The notes under the pieces were generated by a model. The model was not told where the DNA came from, did not search any database, and saw only the letters and a program-made list of their open reading frames with translations. Below, piece after piece: positions 25,315-34,296 of a stretch of DNA of 64,000 nucleotides (position 1 is its first letter; every line of letters starts with the position of its first letter). Origin of the DNA: Labrys okinawensis (GTDB lineage: Bacteria > Pseudomonadota > Alphaproteobacteria > Rhizobiales > Labraceae); NCBI RefSeq assembly GCF_002982075.1, contig NZ_PUEJ01000001.1:248001-312000 (forward strand). Direction: 5' to 3'. The translations under genes were made by a program, and so were the position numbers.

Positions 25315-27702
25315 ATGCACCAGAGTCGTAGCCTTTTTCTTACCATTACTTGGATTGTCTTTGCGATAATCGGTCTGGCCCTCGGCGGTGGAGGAATCTG
25401 GCTGCTGCTGCTGGGCGGCTCCCCCTACTATGTCGTCGCCGGACTTTTGATGCTGGTGACGGCCTTTCTGCTCGCCCGGCGACATTCTTCCGCGCTGGTC
25501 GTCTATGCCGTGCTTCTGCTCGGCACGCTCATCTGGGCGGTATGGGAATCCGGCTTCGATTTCTGGCTGCTGGCGCCGAGGGGCGACATCCTCGCCCCGC
25601 TCGGCCTGTGGCTGCTTCTGCCCTTCGTCACCCGCCCCCTGCGCTCGCCGGCGACCGGCGAGCTGAGCCTGGCGGCTCGCATGCCGCTCATCGTCGCGCT
25701 GCTCGCCTGCGCCGGTGTCCTCGGCTATTCGCTCACGCAGGATCCCCAGAGCCTTGCCGGCAATCTGCCGCCGGCCGCTTCACCCGCCCCGGTCGCAGCC
25801 GACGCCGCCAACCTGCCCGAGGGCGACTGGCCGGCCTATGGCCGCACTCAGTTCGGCAATCGCTATTCACCGCTGGCCCAGATCACGCCGCAAAACGTCT
25901 CGCAGCTGAAAGTGGCCTGGACCTTTCGCACCGGCGATCTCAAGGGGCCGAACGATCCCGTCGAGCTGACCAATCAGGTCACGCCGATCAAGGTCAAGGA
26001 CACGCTCTATCTGTGCTCGCCCCATCAGATCCTGTTCGCGCTCGACGCGGCCACCGGCAAGCAGAAATGGAAGTTCGATCCCAAGATCGCCTATGACAAG
26101 ACCTACCAGCACATGACCTGCCGCGGGGTCTCCTATTTCGAGACCAGGGCCGATGCCCGCACCTCCGACGGCAATCCCCCGCCGGCGGAATGTCCGACGC
26201 GCATCTTCCTGCCGACCAATGACGGAAGGCTTTTGGCGGTCGACGCCCAGACGGGCACGCCCTGCGCACAATTCGGCAAGAACGGTTCGATCGACCTGAT
26301 GGAAGGCATGGGCGTCACCCAGCGTGGTTTCTACTATGTGACCTCGCCGCCCGTGGTGACCGACAAGATCGTGATGGTCACGGGTTCGGTGATCGACAAT
26401 TACTCCGCCACCGTGCCATCAGGCGTGTTCCGCGGCTTCGACGTGCATACCGGCAAGCTGGTCTGGGCCTTCGATGCCGGCAATGACGATCCAAACCAGA
26501 TGCCGTCGGCGACGCATAAATTCGTCGACGCCTCGCCCAATTCCTGGATCGTGTCGTCCTACGATCCCAAGCTGAACCTGGTCTATATCCCGACCGGCGT
26601 GCAGACGCCGGATATCTGGGGCGGCAATCGGACACCGGCGAGCGAGCGCTACGCCTCCTCCATCGTCGCGCTCAACGCCGATACCGGCAAGCTCGCCTGG
26701 TCCTACCAGACGGTCCACCACGATCTGTGGGACATGGACGTGCCGGCCCAGCCGAGCCTCGTCGACCTCGCCAGGCCCGATGGCAGCACGGTGCCCGCCC
26801 TCTACGCGCCGACCAAGACCGGCAATATCTTCGTGCTCGACAGGCGGGACGGCAAGCCGATCGTCCCGGCCCCTGAAAAGCCGGTACCGCAGGGTGCCGC
26901 CCCGGGCGACTGGGTCTCGCCGACGCAACCCTTCTCCGAGCTCACCTTCCGTCCCGAAAAGAAGCTGACCGATGCGGACATGTGGGGCGCGACCATGTTC
27001 GACCAGCTCGCCTGCCGGATCATCTTCAAGCGGCTGCGCTATGAAGGGACCTTCACGCCGCCTTCGCTGCAGGGCACGCTGGTCTTTCCCGGCAATCTGG
27101 GCACCTTCGAATGGGGCGGCATCGCCGTCGATCCGGTACGCCAGGTCGCGATCGCCAACCCGATCTACCTGCCTTTCGTGTCCAAGCTGATCCCGCGGGG
27201 ACCGAACAACCCGGCGGCGCCGGATGCCAGCCTGCCCTCGGGAACGGAGCAGGGCGTGCAGCCGCAGTTCGGGGTGCCCTTCGGCGTGACGATCAATCCC
27301 TTGCTGTCGCCCATCGGCTTTCCCTGCAAGCAGCCGTCCTGGGGCTTCATCGCCGGTATCGACCTGAAGACCAACAAGATCACGTGGATGCACCGCAACG
27401 GCACCATCCGCGACGTCTCGCCGATTCCGCTGCCCCTGAAGATCGGCATGCCGGGGCTCGGCGGCCCCATCGTCACGGGCGGCGGCGTGGCCTTCATGAC
27501 CTATACGATGGACAATTATATCCGCGCCTATGACGTCACCACCGGCAGCCAGCTCTGGGAGGACCGCCTGCCGGCCGGCGGGCAGTCCACGCCGATGAGC
27601 TATGAGATCGGCGGCAAGCAATATGTCGTCACCATGGCCGGCGGCCACGGCTCGTTCGGCACCACGATGGGAGACTATCTGATCGCCTACAGCCTGCCAT
27701 GA
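25315..27702 (+). CDS. gcd: Membrane-bound PQQ-dependent glucose dehydrogenase
   Basis: 795 residues, the normal length of this family. The first 140 residues hold about five membrane segments (for example ITWIVFAIIGLALGGGGIWL and LIVALLACAGVLGYSL); the rest is an eight-bladed PQQ propeller. PEGDWPAYGRTQFGNRYSPL opens the propeller and HHDLWDMDVPAQPSLVDL near residue 467 contains the catalytic aspartate (D466 in E. coli). It oxidises periplasmic aldoses to lactones and passes electrons to ubiquinone. Acidification by gluconate is the basis of mineral-phosphate release by soil bacteria. PQQ synthesis genes are not in this window. Confidence 0.96.
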   Translation: MHQSRSLFLTITWIVFAIIGLALGGGGIWLLLLGGSPYYVVAGLLMLVTAFLLARRHSSALVVYAVLLLGTLIWAVWESGFDFWLLAPRGDILAPLGLWLLLPFVTRPLRSPATGELSLAARMPLIVALLACAGVLGYSLTQDPQSLAGNLPPAASPAPVAADAANLPEGDWPAYGRTQFGNRYSPLAQITPQNVSQLKVAWTFRTGDLKGPNDPVELTNQVTPIKVKDTLYLCSPHQILFALDAATGKQKWKFDPKIAYDKTYQHMTCRGVSYFETRADARTSDGNPPPAECPTRIFLPTNDGRLLAVDAQTGTPCAQFGKNGSIDLMEGMGVTQRGFYYVTSPPVVTDKIVMVTGSVIDNYSATVPSGVFRGFDVHTGKLVWAFDAGNDDPNQMPSATHKFVDASPNSWIVSSYDPKLNLVYIPTGVQTPDIWGGNRTPASERYASSIVALNADTGKLAWSYQTVHHDLWDMDVPAQPSLVDLARPDGSTVPALYAPTKTGNIFVLDRRDGKPIVPAPEKPVPQGAAPGDWVSPTQPFSELTFRPEKKLTDADMWGATMFDQLACRIIFKRLRYEGTFTPPSLQGTLVFPGNLGTFEWGGIAVDPVRQVAIANPIYLPFVSKLIPRGPNNPAAPDASLPSGTEQGVQPQFGVPFGVTINPLLSPIGFPCKQPSWGFIAGIDLKTNKITWMHRNGTIRDVSPIPLPLKIGMPGLGGPIVTGGGVAFMTYTMDNYIRAYDVTTGSQLWEDRLPAGGQSTPMSYEIGGKQYVVTMAGGHGSFGTTMGDYLIAYSLP

Positions 27703-27713
27703 TGCCGGTGGAA

Positions 27714-27730
27714 CCCTGAACCCGTCAGGG
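27714..27730. terminator. Short hairpin between convergent gcd and acdS
   Basis: CCCTGA (27714-27719) pairs with TCAGGG (27725-27730) around a 5-base loop, 11 bp after the gcd stop. There is no T run on either side, so it is only a weak candidate for a bidirectional stop between two convergent genes. Confidence 0.3.
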
Positions 27731-27836
27731 CGGTGATCCCGCTGTCCTGCGCCATAGCCGTGAAAGGGTGCGCGGTGCCACCGCCCCGCGCTTCCAAATT
27801 ACGGGCTGGCGGGAGCCCCGGAAAGGGCGGCCCACG

Positions 27837-28856
27837 TCAGCCTTCGCGATAGTAGTAGCTGTAGCCGTTCAAGGCAGGCGCACCGCCGAGATGGGCATAG
27901 AGCACGCGCGAGCCTTCGGGGAAGAAGCCCTTGCGCGTCAGGTCGATCAGTCCCTGCATCGACTTGCCCTCATAGACCGGGTCGGTGATCATCGCCTCGG
28001 TGCGGGCGGCGAGGCGGATTGCCTCGTTGGTTTCGTCCGACGGCACGCCATAGGCCGGATAGGCATAGTCCGGGTTGATGACGATCTCGTGCTCGCCGAT
28101 CTTGCGGCCGAGGCCGACCAGTTCCGCGGTATTGTCGACGATGGAGCGCACCTGTGCCCGCGTTTGCTCGAGAGTGCCCGAAGCATCGATGCCGATCACC
28201 CGATCCGCGCGCCCCTGCGCGGCAAAGCCGACGATCATGCCGCCCTGGGTCGAGCCGGTGACGACGCAGACCACGACATAGTCGAAGCTGAATCCCAGCT
28301 CCGCCTCCTGCTTGGCGACCTCCTCGGCAAAGCCGACATAGCCCAAGGCGCCGAACTTGTGCACCGACGCGCCGGCCGGAATCGGATAGGGCTTGCCGCC
28401 GGCCGCCTCGACCGACTGGATCGCATCCTGCCAGCTCTTGCGGATGCCGATGTCGAAGCCATCGTCGACGAGCCGGGAATCCGCGCCCATCAGCCGGGTC
28501 ATCAGGATGTTGCCGACGCGGTCATAGACGGCGTCGTAATGCGGCACCCATTTTTCCTGGATGACGACGCATTTCATGCCGATCTTGGCCGCTGTCGCGG
28601 CCACCATGCGGGTGTGGTTGGACTGAACGCCGCCGATCGACACCAGCGTATCGGCACCCGAGGCGATGGCGTCCGGCACGATATATTCGAGCTTCCTGAG
28701 CTTGTTGCCGCCCATGGCAAGGCCGGAGTTGCAGTCATCGCGCTTGGCATAGATCTGGACCTTGCCGCCAAGGGCCTGGGTGAGACGCGGCAGGTGCTCG
28801 ATCGGGGTTGGACCGAAGGTGAGCGGATAGCGCTCGAATTTTTCGAGAAGGGACAT
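27837..28856 (-). CDS. acdS: 1-aminocyclopropane-1-carboxylate deaminase
   Basis: 339 residues, one longer than the Pseudomonas sp. ACP enzyme. A PLP-dependent fold II enzyme that opens the cyclopropane ring of ACC to 2-oxobutyrate and ammonia, lowering ethylene in plant hosts. The PLP lysine is in [13 protein letters not shown] (K52), [11 protein letters not shown] holds the S/N pair, and [11 protein letters not shown] gives the Tyr-Glu pair (about 295-296) that with Leu in [12 protein letters not shown] (about 323) separates true ACC deaminase from D-cysteine desulfhydrase. It is divergent from an Lrp-type regulator, the normal acdR-acdS arrangement. Confidence 0.96.
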   Translation of the reverse strand: MSLLEKFERYPLTFGPTPIEHLPRLTQALGGKVQIYAKRDDCNSGLAMGGNKLRKLEYIVPDAIASGADTLVSIGGVQSNHTRMVAATAAKIGMKCVVIQEKWVPHYDAVYDRVGNILMTRLMGADSRLVDDGFDIGIRKSWQDAIQSVEAAGGKPYPIPAGASVHKFGALGYVGFAEEVAKQEAELGFSFDYVVVCVVTGSTQGGMIVGFAAQGRADRVIGIDASGTLEQTRAQVRSIVDNTAELVGLGRKIGEHEIVINPDYAYPAYGVPSDETNEAIRLAARTEAMITDPVYEGKSMQGLIDLTRKGFFPEGSRVLYAHLGGAPALNGYSYYYREG

Positions 28857-28993
28857 TGAACGGGCTCCATGAGACGGAACGGAGCCTAGTCGAAAAGCCC
28901 TGGAGGGGGCTTTCGAATTTGGCCTTCATCTTTTACGAAAGATCGAACCGAGCTCCTGTTCGGATGCCATTTGCTCCATCGAGAAGGGATAAA
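28857..28993. promoter_or_regulatory. acdS-acdR divergent control region
   Basis: The 137-bp gap between the divergent genes contains GGCTCC (28863-28868) paired with GGAGCC (28881-28886), and an imperfect inverted repeat around 28891-28915 (CGAAAAGCCC and GGGCTTTCG). Lrp-type regulators bind imperfect palindromes here in other rhizobia and sense leucine or ACC; which repeat is the box is not decided by sequence alone. Confidence 0.5.
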
Positions 28994-29470
28994 ATGAAAG
29001 AACCTTCCATCTCCGATCTCGATCGCATCGATATCAACATCTTGCGGGCACTCCATGCCGATGGCCGGCTGAGCAATGCCGAACTCGCCGCGCGGGTGAA
29101 TGTCAGCCCGGCCACCTGCCACAGGCGCACGCAACGCCTGTTCGACGAAGGTTTCATCACCGGTGTTCGTGCGGAGGTCGCTCCCACCTCCGTGGCTCTC
29201 GGCGCTCTCGTAATGGTCGGCGTGGTGCTCGACCGTTCGACGCCCGAGAGCTTTGCGGCCTTCGAGGGCGCGGTTCTCAAGCTCAAGGAGGTTCTGGACT
29301 GCAACCTGGTTGCAGGCGATTTCGATTATCTGTTGAAAATTCGTGTCCGCGACATGGCGGATTTCAACAAGCTGCACGGGCAAAAACTGATCGCATTGCC
29401 GGGCGTCAGGCAGACACGCACCTTCTTCGTCATGAAGCAGGTCAAGGACAATGCACGCCTGCCGTTCTGA
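28994..29470 (+). CDS. acdR: Lrp/AsnC-family regulator of acdS
   Basis: 158 residues from ATG 28994, preceded by GAGAAGGGA; the longer frame from 28856 overlaps the acdS start and adds 46 non-conserved residues. The helix-turn-helix is LSNAELAARVNVSPATCHRR (about residues 25-44), and the C-terminal RAM ligand domain runs from GALVMVGVVLD to the end, with VAGDFDYLLKIRVRDMADF being the conserved core. Length, domain order and divergence from acdS match AcdR, which activates acdS in response to ACC and is tuned by leucine. Confidence 0.9.
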   Translation: MKEPSISDLDRIDINILRALHADGRLSNAELAARVNVSPATCHRRTQRLFDEGFITGVRAEVAPTSVALGALVMVGVVLDRSTPESFAAFEGAVLKLKEVLDCNLVAGDFDYLLKIRVRDMADFNKLHGQKLIALPGVRQTRTFFVMKQVKDNARLPF

Positions 29471-29540
29471 CGGCAGGGCTTCGACGCATCAAGTACCGGC
29501 CTCCGCTGGCGGCCTGGTTCGTCGGTGACCGGTTCAGGCG

Positions 29541-30218
29541 TCAGGCCTGGACGAGCCGCATAATGGTATCGACGTTGAAACGGATCCGCTCTTCGAGGGC
29601 TTCCGGGGTCATCAGGTCGCGCTGAAAGACAATCGAACCGGTATAGCGGTTGGTGAAATAATAATATCCGATCGCCGCAATCGTTATGTTCAGTTGAACG
29701 GGATCGATGCCCGATCGGAATTCGCCGGTCGCGACGCCACGATCGAGCAACTTGCCGACCATGTCGACGAAGCGCGTGCTGACCTGCCGGACGACCTCGG
29801 ATTTCTTGATGTGCTTGGCCTTGTGCAGATTGGCGCTGTTGACCAGCGTCAGGAATTCGGGGTTCTTGAGGTAATAATTCCAGGTAAATCGCACCAGGCG
29901 TTCGAGCGCCTCCCTGGGAGGAAGTTGTTCCAGGTCGAGTTTTTGCTCCGCCGTCCGTATGTCGGAATAGGCATGTTCCAGGACACGCTGGAACAAATCT
30001 TCCTTGCTCTGGAAGTAATGATAGATCATGCGCTTATTGGCCTTGGCGCGTTCGGCGATGATGTCGACCCTTGCGCCGCCAAGTCCGTTCTTCGAAAATT
30101 CCTTTTTCGCGGCAGCCAGGATTCTCGCCTGGGTGGCTTCGGCGTCTCTGATCCGAGGGCGCTTGGGGGGCTTGGTGAGCATTCCTACCTCATTGGGCGT
30201 GGTCTGACGCGCCGCCAT
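29541..30218 (-). CDS. TetR-family regulator of the catabolic cluster
   Basis: 225 residues from ATG 30218 (AGGA 7 bases upstream); ATG 30182 with AGGTAGGA in front is an alternative. The N-terminal helix-turn-helix is RVDIIAERAKANKRMIYHYF, followed by QSKEDLFQRVLEHAYSDIR. The C-terminal ligand domain includes FTWNYYLKNPEFLTLVNSAN and IGYYYFTNRYTGSIVFQRDL, like TetR_C domains of RutR/PsrA-type proteins. It is divergent from the ABC importer, and five copies of a 16-bp operator lie at its own promoter and at three other promoters of the cluster, so it is the probable repressor of the entire catabolic regulon. Confidence 0.88.
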   Translation of the reverse strand: MAARQTTPNEVGMLTKPPKRPRIRDAEATQARILAAAKKEFSKNGLGGARVDIIAERAKANKRMIYHYFQSKEDLFQRVLEHAYSDIRTAEQKLDLEQLPPREALERLVRFTWNYYLKNPEFLTLVNSANLHKAKHIKKSEVVRQVSTRFVDMVGKLLDRGVATGEFRSGIDPVQLNITIAAIGYYYFTNRYTGSIVFQRDLMTPEALEERIRFNVDTIMRLVQA

Positions 30219-30297
30219 CCGTAATCCTATTCGGGGTAGCGCGCCTCTTTCCAGTTGCATTTTGTCGGCTGCTCGCCGGATTCGCTCCAGAATTTTG

Positions 30298-30313
30298 GTA
30301 ACTTACTGGTTAC
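30298..30313. promoter_or_regulatory. TetR operator copy 1 (regulator promoter)
   Basis: GTAACTTACTGGTTAC, an interrupted palindrome matching the best copy of the cluster operator at 12 of 16 positions. It lies 80 bp upstream of the TetR start and suggests autoregulation. Confidence 0.7.
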
Positions 30314-30419
30314 TTTGGCGCGGCGCCAGTGCCGCATGCACTTTCCCACTCTCCCTTGCTGCAAGGACTTCAGGCTGGCTTCCCGCGTCAGGCGGCGTTG
30401 ACACGTCATCGATAACGAA

Positions 30420-30435
30420 GTAACTAGATAGTGCA
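30420..30435. promoter_or_regulatory. TetR operator copy 2 (ABC importer promoter)
   Basis: GTAACTAGATAGTGCA matches the best operator copy at 13 of 16 positions and lies 74 bp upstream of the periplasmic binding protein start. It differs from the ideal palindrome only in its last three positions. Confidence 0.75.
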
Positions 30436-30508
30436 ATATCGGGAACGCGGCGGCGTCCAGTGACGCTCAGAAGCGCGGCGCGATGCGCAGGTCCGCAGGG
30501 AGGAAGAC

Positions 30509-31621
30509 ATGTCGTTCATCAAGAAATTCATCGAGCAGGAGACGGTCAATCGCCGCAATCTGCTGCTGGCATCGGCCTATGGCCTGGGAGGCTTGGCGGC
30601 ACTCGGCGCGCTGGGGCCGAATGCCGTGCGGGCGGCGACCGCCAATCCGACGATAGCCTGGAGCTATCGCGACAGGACCAATCCCTACTGGAACTACATC
30701 GTCTCGGGCGGTGAGGCCTTCGTCGAAAGCCTGGGGCTGCCCAAGACCGCCTTGGTCAATCTCATCAACGAGGGCTCCAGCGAAAAGTCGCTGGCGGACG
30801 TCAAGGCGCTGCTCGGCAAGAACGGCAGCAAGGTCGCGCTGGCGATCGATGCCAACGATGCGCCGAACTGCCGCCCCGTAGTGGAGGCCGTTGCCGCTGC
30901 AGGCGCCTATGTCTCGACCATCTGGAACAAGACCGACGACCTGCATCCCTGGGATTTCGGCGACCACTACGTCTCCCACATGACCTGGTCCGACGAAGGG
31001 CCGGCCGAGCAGACGGCCCGCATCCTCATGGACGCCATGGGCAAGAAGGGCGGCGTGGTTCACCTGGGCGGGATCGCCTCCAACAATCCCGCCATCGAGC
31101 GCCTCAACGGGCTCAAGAAAGCACTCAAGGATTATCCCGACGTCCAGTTGCTCGACGCGCAGCCGGCCGACTGGGATACCCAGAAGGCAAACCAGGTCAT
31201 GGCCGGCTTCATCACGCGCTATGGCGACGAGATCAAGGGCGTTCACTGCGCCAATGACACGATCGCCTATGGCGTGCTCGAGGCGCTGCGCGCCGAAGGC
31301 ATCGAAGGGATGCCCGTCGTTTCCTATGACGGCAACCAGCAGGCCGTGGAACTCGTTGCCAAGGGCCAGATCCTGGCGACGGTCTTCACCAATCCCTATT
31401 GGGGCGGCGGCATCAGTGCGGCGCTCGCCTATTATGCCGCGACGGGGGCGTTCAAGCCCTCGAACGAACCCAAGGAGCACCGTGAATTCTACGGGCCGAC
31501 GATCCTGGTCACGCCCAAGGACGCCCTGGAATTCAAGGCCAAATATCTCGACACCAATCCCAAATATGACTGGAAGGACTTCTGGGGCCCGAGCAAGGGA
31601 CAGATTCAGTACAAGTCCTGA
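30509..31621 (+). CDS. Sugar ABC transporter, periplasmic binding protein
   Basis: 370 residues. The N-terminus has a twin-arginine-like signal, TVNRRNLLLASAYGLGGLAA, with cleavage near VRAATA (about residue 45). The mature part fits Peripla_BP_4 proteins of the ribose/xylose type: TIAWSYRDRTNPYWNYIVSG at the start, ASNNPAIERLNGLKKAL, and VHCANDTIAYGVLEAL and VVSYDGNQQAVELV, the conserved ligand loop with aspartate. It begins the importer operon and is under operator copy 2. The bound solute may be a sugar or polyol, or a related compound; the pocket cannot be read from sequence. Confidence 0.9.
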   Translation: MSFIKKFIEQETVNRRNLLLASAYGLGGLAALGALGPNAVRAATANPTIAWSYRDRTNPYWNYIVSGGEAFVESLGLPKTALVNLINEGSSEKSLADVKALLGKNGSKVALAIDANDAPNCRPVVEAVAAAGAYVSTIWNKTDDLHPWDFGDHYVSHMTWSDEGPAEQTARILMDAMGKKGGVVHLGGIASNNPAIERLNGLKKALKDYPDVQLLDAQPADWDTQKANQVMAGFITRYGDEIKGVHCANDTIAYGVLEALRAEGIEGMPVVSYDGNQQAVELVAKGQILATVFTNPYWGGGISAALAYYAATGAFKPSNEPKEHREFYGPTILVTPKDALEFKAKYLDTNPKYDWKDFWGPSKGQIQYKS

Positions 31622-31654
31622 TCCTTTCCCTCCGCATCGGCCGCACGCCGCCCT

Positions 31655-31697
31655 CCAGAGCAAAGCGCGTTCAAGCATGAGCGCTTGTTTGCTCTGG
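31655..31697 (+). terminator. Intercistronic stem-loop after the binding-protein gene
   Basis: CCAGAGCAAA (31655-31664) pairs with TTTGCTCTGG (31688-31697), with an additional inner GCGC/GCGC pair. It stands between the binding protein and permease genes (185-bp gap), the place where partial terminators or RNA-stabilising stems commonly give excess binding protein over membrane parts. There is no strong T run. Confidence 0.5.
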
Positions 31698-31806
31698 TTC
31701 CCTGTTTCGACGCGTCTTTGCGTTTCTTGGTGATCCCGCCAAACCGCAAAACGCCATGGGGAGGGCGTGCGCCTGCGTCCCATTCCCTCTGATGCAAGAG
31801 CGCGAC

Positions 31807-32772
31807 ATGGATAGCCTGCTCACCAAGGACAATATTCAGAAATGGGCGCCGGTCCTGGTGCTCCTGGCGCTGGTGTTGTTCTTCTCCCTCGTCAATCCCA
31901 ACTTCCTCTCGGTGCGCAATTTCGCCCGCATCGCGATTTCGTCGACGCCGGCGCTGATGGTTGCGGTGGGGGTAACGTTCGTCATCCTGATGGGCTCGAT
32001 CGATCTGTCGATGGAAGGCTCGGTTGCCGTATGCGCGGTTCTGTTCGCCACGCTGTTCGGCGCGTTGGGCGGCTCCCTCGCGGGCTGGGGCTGGCTGGCG
32101 ATTCCGGGCGCCATGGCGGTCGGGGCGATCTTCGGCGCCGTGACCGGCCTCATCCATGTCCGCCTGAAGATTCCCTCCTTCATGGCCAGCCTGTCCATGG
32201 GGTTCGTCGGCATCGGCCTTTCGCTGCTGATCACAGGGGGTGACCGCATCCTGGTCGAGGATCCTCTTTTCCGTTCGCTGCTCACCTATCGGCTCGGGGG
32301 TTTTCCGCTGATGGCCTATGTGGCGCTCGCGGCCTTGGTCGCCGGCTGGTTCATCCAGACGCAGACCACCATCGGGCGAAACTTCTATGCCGTCGGCGGC
32401 GGCGAGGACCTTGCCCACGCATCGGGGCTCAACGTCTCCAGGGTGCGGGTCATCTGCTTCATGATCGCCGGCGTCTTCTATGCCCTCGGCGCAATTCTCG
32501 CCGTCGCCCAGATCGGCATCGCCGAAACCGTGACCGGCCGCAACTTCATGTTCGTCTCGATCACGTCGGTCGTCGTCGGCGGTACGGCGCTGTGGGGCGG
32601 CGCCGGCGGCGTCTGGAACACGCTGGTCGGCGTGCTGATCGTCAACGTCATCGGCAATGGCATGGTGGTGATCGGCCTGCCGAGCTACGTCCAGGACGGC
32701 GTCCTCGGCCTCCTGGTCATCACCGCAGTCTATCTGTCCACCGATCGTCGATCGCTGGCCTTCGTGAAATAG
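31807..32772 (+). CDS. Sugar ABC transporter permease (RbsC-like)
   Basis: 321 residues from ATG 31807; in-frame ATGs at 31756 and 31792 add only a non-hydrophobic stretch. About eight to ten membrane segments (VLVLLALVLFFSLVNPNF, MVAVGVTFVILMGSIDLSME, VYFMIAGVFYALGAIL-like). The GSIDLSMEGSVAV region is the typical BPD_transp_2 motif, and GAGGVWNTLVGVLIVNVIGN is the conserved C-terminal repeat. It forms half of the transmembrane channel with the second permease at 34297. The next gene starts 7 bp downstream. Confidence 0.92.
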   Translation: MDSLLTKDNIQKWAPVLVLLALVLFFSLVNPNFLSVRNFARIAISSTPALMVAVGVTFVILMGSIDLSMEGSVAVCAVLFATLFGALGGSLAGWGWLAIPGAMAVGAIFGAVTGLIHVRLKIPSFMASLSMGFVGIGLSLLITGGDRILVEDPLFRSLLTYRLGGFPLMAYVALAALVAGWFIQTQTTIGRNFYAVGGGEDLAHASGLNVSRVRVICFMIAGVFYALGAILAVAQIGIAETVTGRNFMFVSITSVVVGGTALWGGAGGVWNTLVGVLIVNVIGNGMVVIGLPSYVQDGVLGLLVITAVYLSTDRRSLAFVK

Positions 32773-32779
32773 GCGCGCC

Positions 32780-34285
32780 ATGTTCGAACTTCGAAACGTC
32801 GAAAAACGCTTCCCCGGCGTCCATGCGCTGAAGGGCATCAATTTCCAGATCGACCGCGGCGAGATCGTCGGGCTCGTCGGGGAGAACGGTGCCGGCAAGT
32901 CCACGCTGATGAAGGTGATCTACGGTGCCGTCCAGCATGACGGCGGCGAGGTTCTCGTCGACGGCAAGGCGGTCCGTTTCCAGAACCCGCGCGAGGCCAT
33001 GGATCGCGGTGTCGGCATGGTTTTCCAGGAGCAGTCGCTCATTCCCAACCTGACCGTGATGGAGAACATCTTCCTCGGCTTCGAGAAGCAGTTCGCCCGT
33101 TTCGGCAAGATCGACTGGAAGCGCATGGCGAAGGCGGCGGGCGAGCAGCTGAGGAAGGTCAAGCTGCAGATCGACCCCCGGACGGTCACTTCGAAGCTCT
33201 CCTTCGCCCAGCGCCAGCTCGTCGAACTGGCGAAGGTGCTGACGCTCGAGGAACGCGTGCATAGCCATTTGGTGATCCTCCTCGACGAGCCGACCTCGGT
33301 GCTTTCGAAGGAGGAGATCGGGCTTCTGTTCAGCCTGGTGCGGGACCTGCGCAAGCGGGCCTCCTTCATCTTCGTCTCGCATCGCCTCGACGAGGTCATC
33401 GAACTGTCCGATCGCATCTATGTCTTGAAGGACGGCGCGGTGGTCGATGTCGTCAAGGGCGCCGAGGCCATGGCCGAGAGCATCCAGCAGCGCATGGTCG
33501 GCCGCGACATCAACCAGGAATATTACCGGGAAGAAAAGCAGCGCCCCTACGATGTCCAGAGGCTGCTCCTGCAGGCGGACCGGATCAGCCTGCCCGGCCA
33601 TTACAAGGATATTTCCGTCAAACTGCATGCCGGCGAGGTCCTGGCGCTCGTCGGGGTCGAAGGGTGCGGAAGTGAGGCGATCCTGCGCACGATCTTCGGG
33701 CTCGAGAGGATGCAATCGGGCACCCTGTCGCTCCATGGCGGCCTGGTGCACGATTTCGGTCCTTCCCAAGGCGTCGCCCGCGGCATCGGCTATGTTCCCA
33801 GGGAGCGCAAGATCGAAGGCATCGTCGGCGGCATGAACGTCTTCGAGAACATGACGCTCTCGCAGCTCGGCAATTATGCCAGGGCCGGCGTTCTGGACAT
33901 CGGCTCCGAGCGCAAGCTCGCCCGCGACTGGATCAAGCGTCTGTCGATCAAGGCCTCCTCGGAGAATGCCGATTGCGGAAACCTCTCTGGCGGCAATCAG
34001 CAGAAGGTCGTGCTCGCAAAATGGCGCAGCGGCGGCTCGACCATCATCCTCCTCGACCATCCCACGCGCGGCCTCGACATCGGCGCCAAGGAGGACGTCT
34101 ACGAAATGATCCGGGAGATGTCGGCCGACGGGGTGGGCATCGTGCTCATCGCCGATACGCTCGAAGAGGCCATCGGCCTCAGTCACACCATAGCCGTTGT
34201 CAAGGATGGCGAGATCCAAAAATGGTTCAACTGTCAGCCAGGCGAAAAGCCCTCCCTCTACGACCTGCTTCATCACATGACGTGA
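32780..34285 (+). CDS. Sugar ABC transporter ATPase, duplicated (RbsA/XylG-like)
   Basis: 501 residues with two ABC cassettes. The first is complete: Walker A GENGAGKSTLMKVIYG, a variant signature KLSFAQRQLVELAKVL and Walker B VILLDEPTSVLSKEE. The second is degenerate as usual in this family: GVEGCGSEAILRTIFG lacks the Walker A lysine, while NLSGGNQQKVVLAKW is a canonical signature and ILLDHPTRGLDIGA has His in place of the catalytic Glu. It energises import through the two flanking permeases. Confidence 0.94.
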   Translation: MFELRNVEKRFPGVHALKGINFQIDRGEIVGLVGENGAGKSTLMKVIYGAVQHDGGEVLVDGKAVRFQNPREAMDRGVGMVFQEQSLIPNLTVMENIFLGFEKQFARFGKIDWKRMAKAAGEQLRKVKLQIDPRTVTSKLSFAQRQLVELAKVLTLEERVHSHLVILLDEPTSVLSKEEIGLLFSLVRDLRKRASFIFVSHRLDEVIELSDRIYVLKDGAVVDVVKGAEAMAESIQQRMVGRDINQEYYREEKQRPYDVQRLLLQADRISLPGHYKDISVKLHAGEVLALVGVEGCGSEAILRTIFGLERMQSGTLSLHGGLVHDFGPSQGVARGIGYVPRERKIEGIVGGMNVFENMTLSQLGNYARAGVLDIGSERKLARDWIKRLSIKASSENADCGNLSGGNQQKVVLAKWRSGGSTIILLDHPTRGLDIGAKEDVYEMIREMSADGVGIVLIADTLEEAIGLSHTIAVVKDGEIQKWFNCQPGEKPSLYDLLHHMT

Positions 34286-34296
34286 GTGCCAGGGTG

